Made by a program: the position numbers and the translations under genes. The notes under the pieces were generated by a model. The model had not been told where the DNA came from and made no database searches. It saw nothing but the letters and a program-made list of their open reading frames with translations. A stretch of 64,000 nt of DNA from Anabaena sp. FACHB-1237 (GTDB lineage Bacteria; Cyanobacteriota; Cyanobacteriia; Cyanobacteriales; Nostocaceae): the NCBI RefSeq assembly GCF_014696225.1, contig NZ_JACJPV010000025.1:1-64000 (forward strand), written 5' to 3'. Of this stretch, positions 63,883 through 64,000 are shown one piece after another; position 1 is the stretch's first letter, and each line of letters begins with the position of its first letter.

Positions 63883-64000
63883 CTACCCGCTAGAACTTTC
63901 TATAATTTGAATTTCCTCTGGTGTTAAATTATAAAGTTGATAAACCATTTGATCAATTTCTGCTTCTAATGCGGTTGTATCTGCATTAGGATCTGATTTT
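63883..64000 (-). CDS. C-terminal end of a probable restriction-modification protein (partial)
   Basis: The frame is open to the right edge: KSDPNADTTALEAEIDQMVY, then QLYNLTPEEIQIIESSSG-stop. The pattern LEAEID-x-(M/L)VY-x-LY-x-LT-x-EEI is the usual tail of Eco57I/TaqI-type DNA methyltransferase or type IIG restriction proteins, and of some BREX PglX proteins. Only 38 residues are in view, so the class is uncertain. Confidence 0.6.
   Translation of the reverse strand, partial: KSDPNADTTALEAEIDQMVYQLYNLTPEEIQIIESSSG

Overview
This window looks like chromosomal DNA of a filamentous, probably heterocyst-forming cyanobacterium of the Nostocales, in the Anabaena/Dolichospermum/Aphanizomenon range. 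The reasons are the AT-rich coding style, many HIP1 octamers (GCGATCGC), genes found only or mainly in cyanobacteria (ndhM, psbZ, sasA, pipX, sepF, a DUF1830 gene, an iron-uptake porin, xisH/xisI homologues, an Npun_R1517-like small regulator) and several families of short dispersed repeats. I saw no tRNA, rRNA or CRISPR array.

Layout. 1-1.8 kb: 5' end of a secreted/calcium-binding type protein (minus strand) and a decayed VapBC-type toxin-antitoxin pair. 1.85-16 kb: conserved metabolism: purB, a divergent hopanoid pair (hpnB-like glycosyltransferase / shc), ndhD, thrB, an overlapping pair of a DICT-domain protein and a pentapeptide protein, a B12-binding-type radical SAM enzyme, a DUF1830 gene and ahcY. 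16.1-22.6 kb: an accessory island of small two-gene modules: three xisH/xisI modules plus a truncated fourth xisH, a hicAB pair with a stop in hicA, a vapBC pair, and an unrecognised pair whose first gene carries a HEPN-like R-x4-H motif. 22.7-28.3 kb: lumenal pentapeptide protein, yraN, a hypothetical gene, queA, an SLH/OprB-type porin and a secreted protein. 28.3-33 kb: truncated pirin, an HTH protein and a large SF1 helicase with a NERD-like N-terminus. 33-45.8 kb: PP2C phosphatase, ndhM, small regulator, response regulator, 5-FTHF cyclo-ligase, psbZ, a DHH-CBS-tRNA nucleotidyltransferase fusion, ispG and a Ctp protease. 45.8-51.4 kb: a repeat-dense zone with a disrupted Ser/Thr kinase, an intact Uma2 gene, a GH38 alpha-mannosidase and an Uma2 relic. 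51.8-58.4 kb: hypotheticals, DUF6765, an alpha/beta hydrolase, an orphan DNA methyltransferase and an SLH lipoprotein. 58.5-63.6 kb: sasA, an IS1634-type transposase relic, and pipX-pipY-sepF-proC. The right edge holds the C-terminus of what looks like a restriction-modification protein.

How the genes work together. hpnB-like plus shc point to hopanoid production; ndhD, ndhM and psbZ serve thylakoid electron transport; sasA is the clock output kinase and pipX/pipY link to PII nitrogen signalling. The most unusual content is the 16-22.6 kb island and the mobile repeats. A 40-bp direct repeat made of the ahcY terminator brackets the first two xisHI modules. A 100-bp element with TA target duplication (five full or near-full copies and fragments) has broken a kinase gene and apparently an Uma2 gene and a pirin gene. 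At least two other MITE-like families and a 31-bp perfect palindrome recur through the window.
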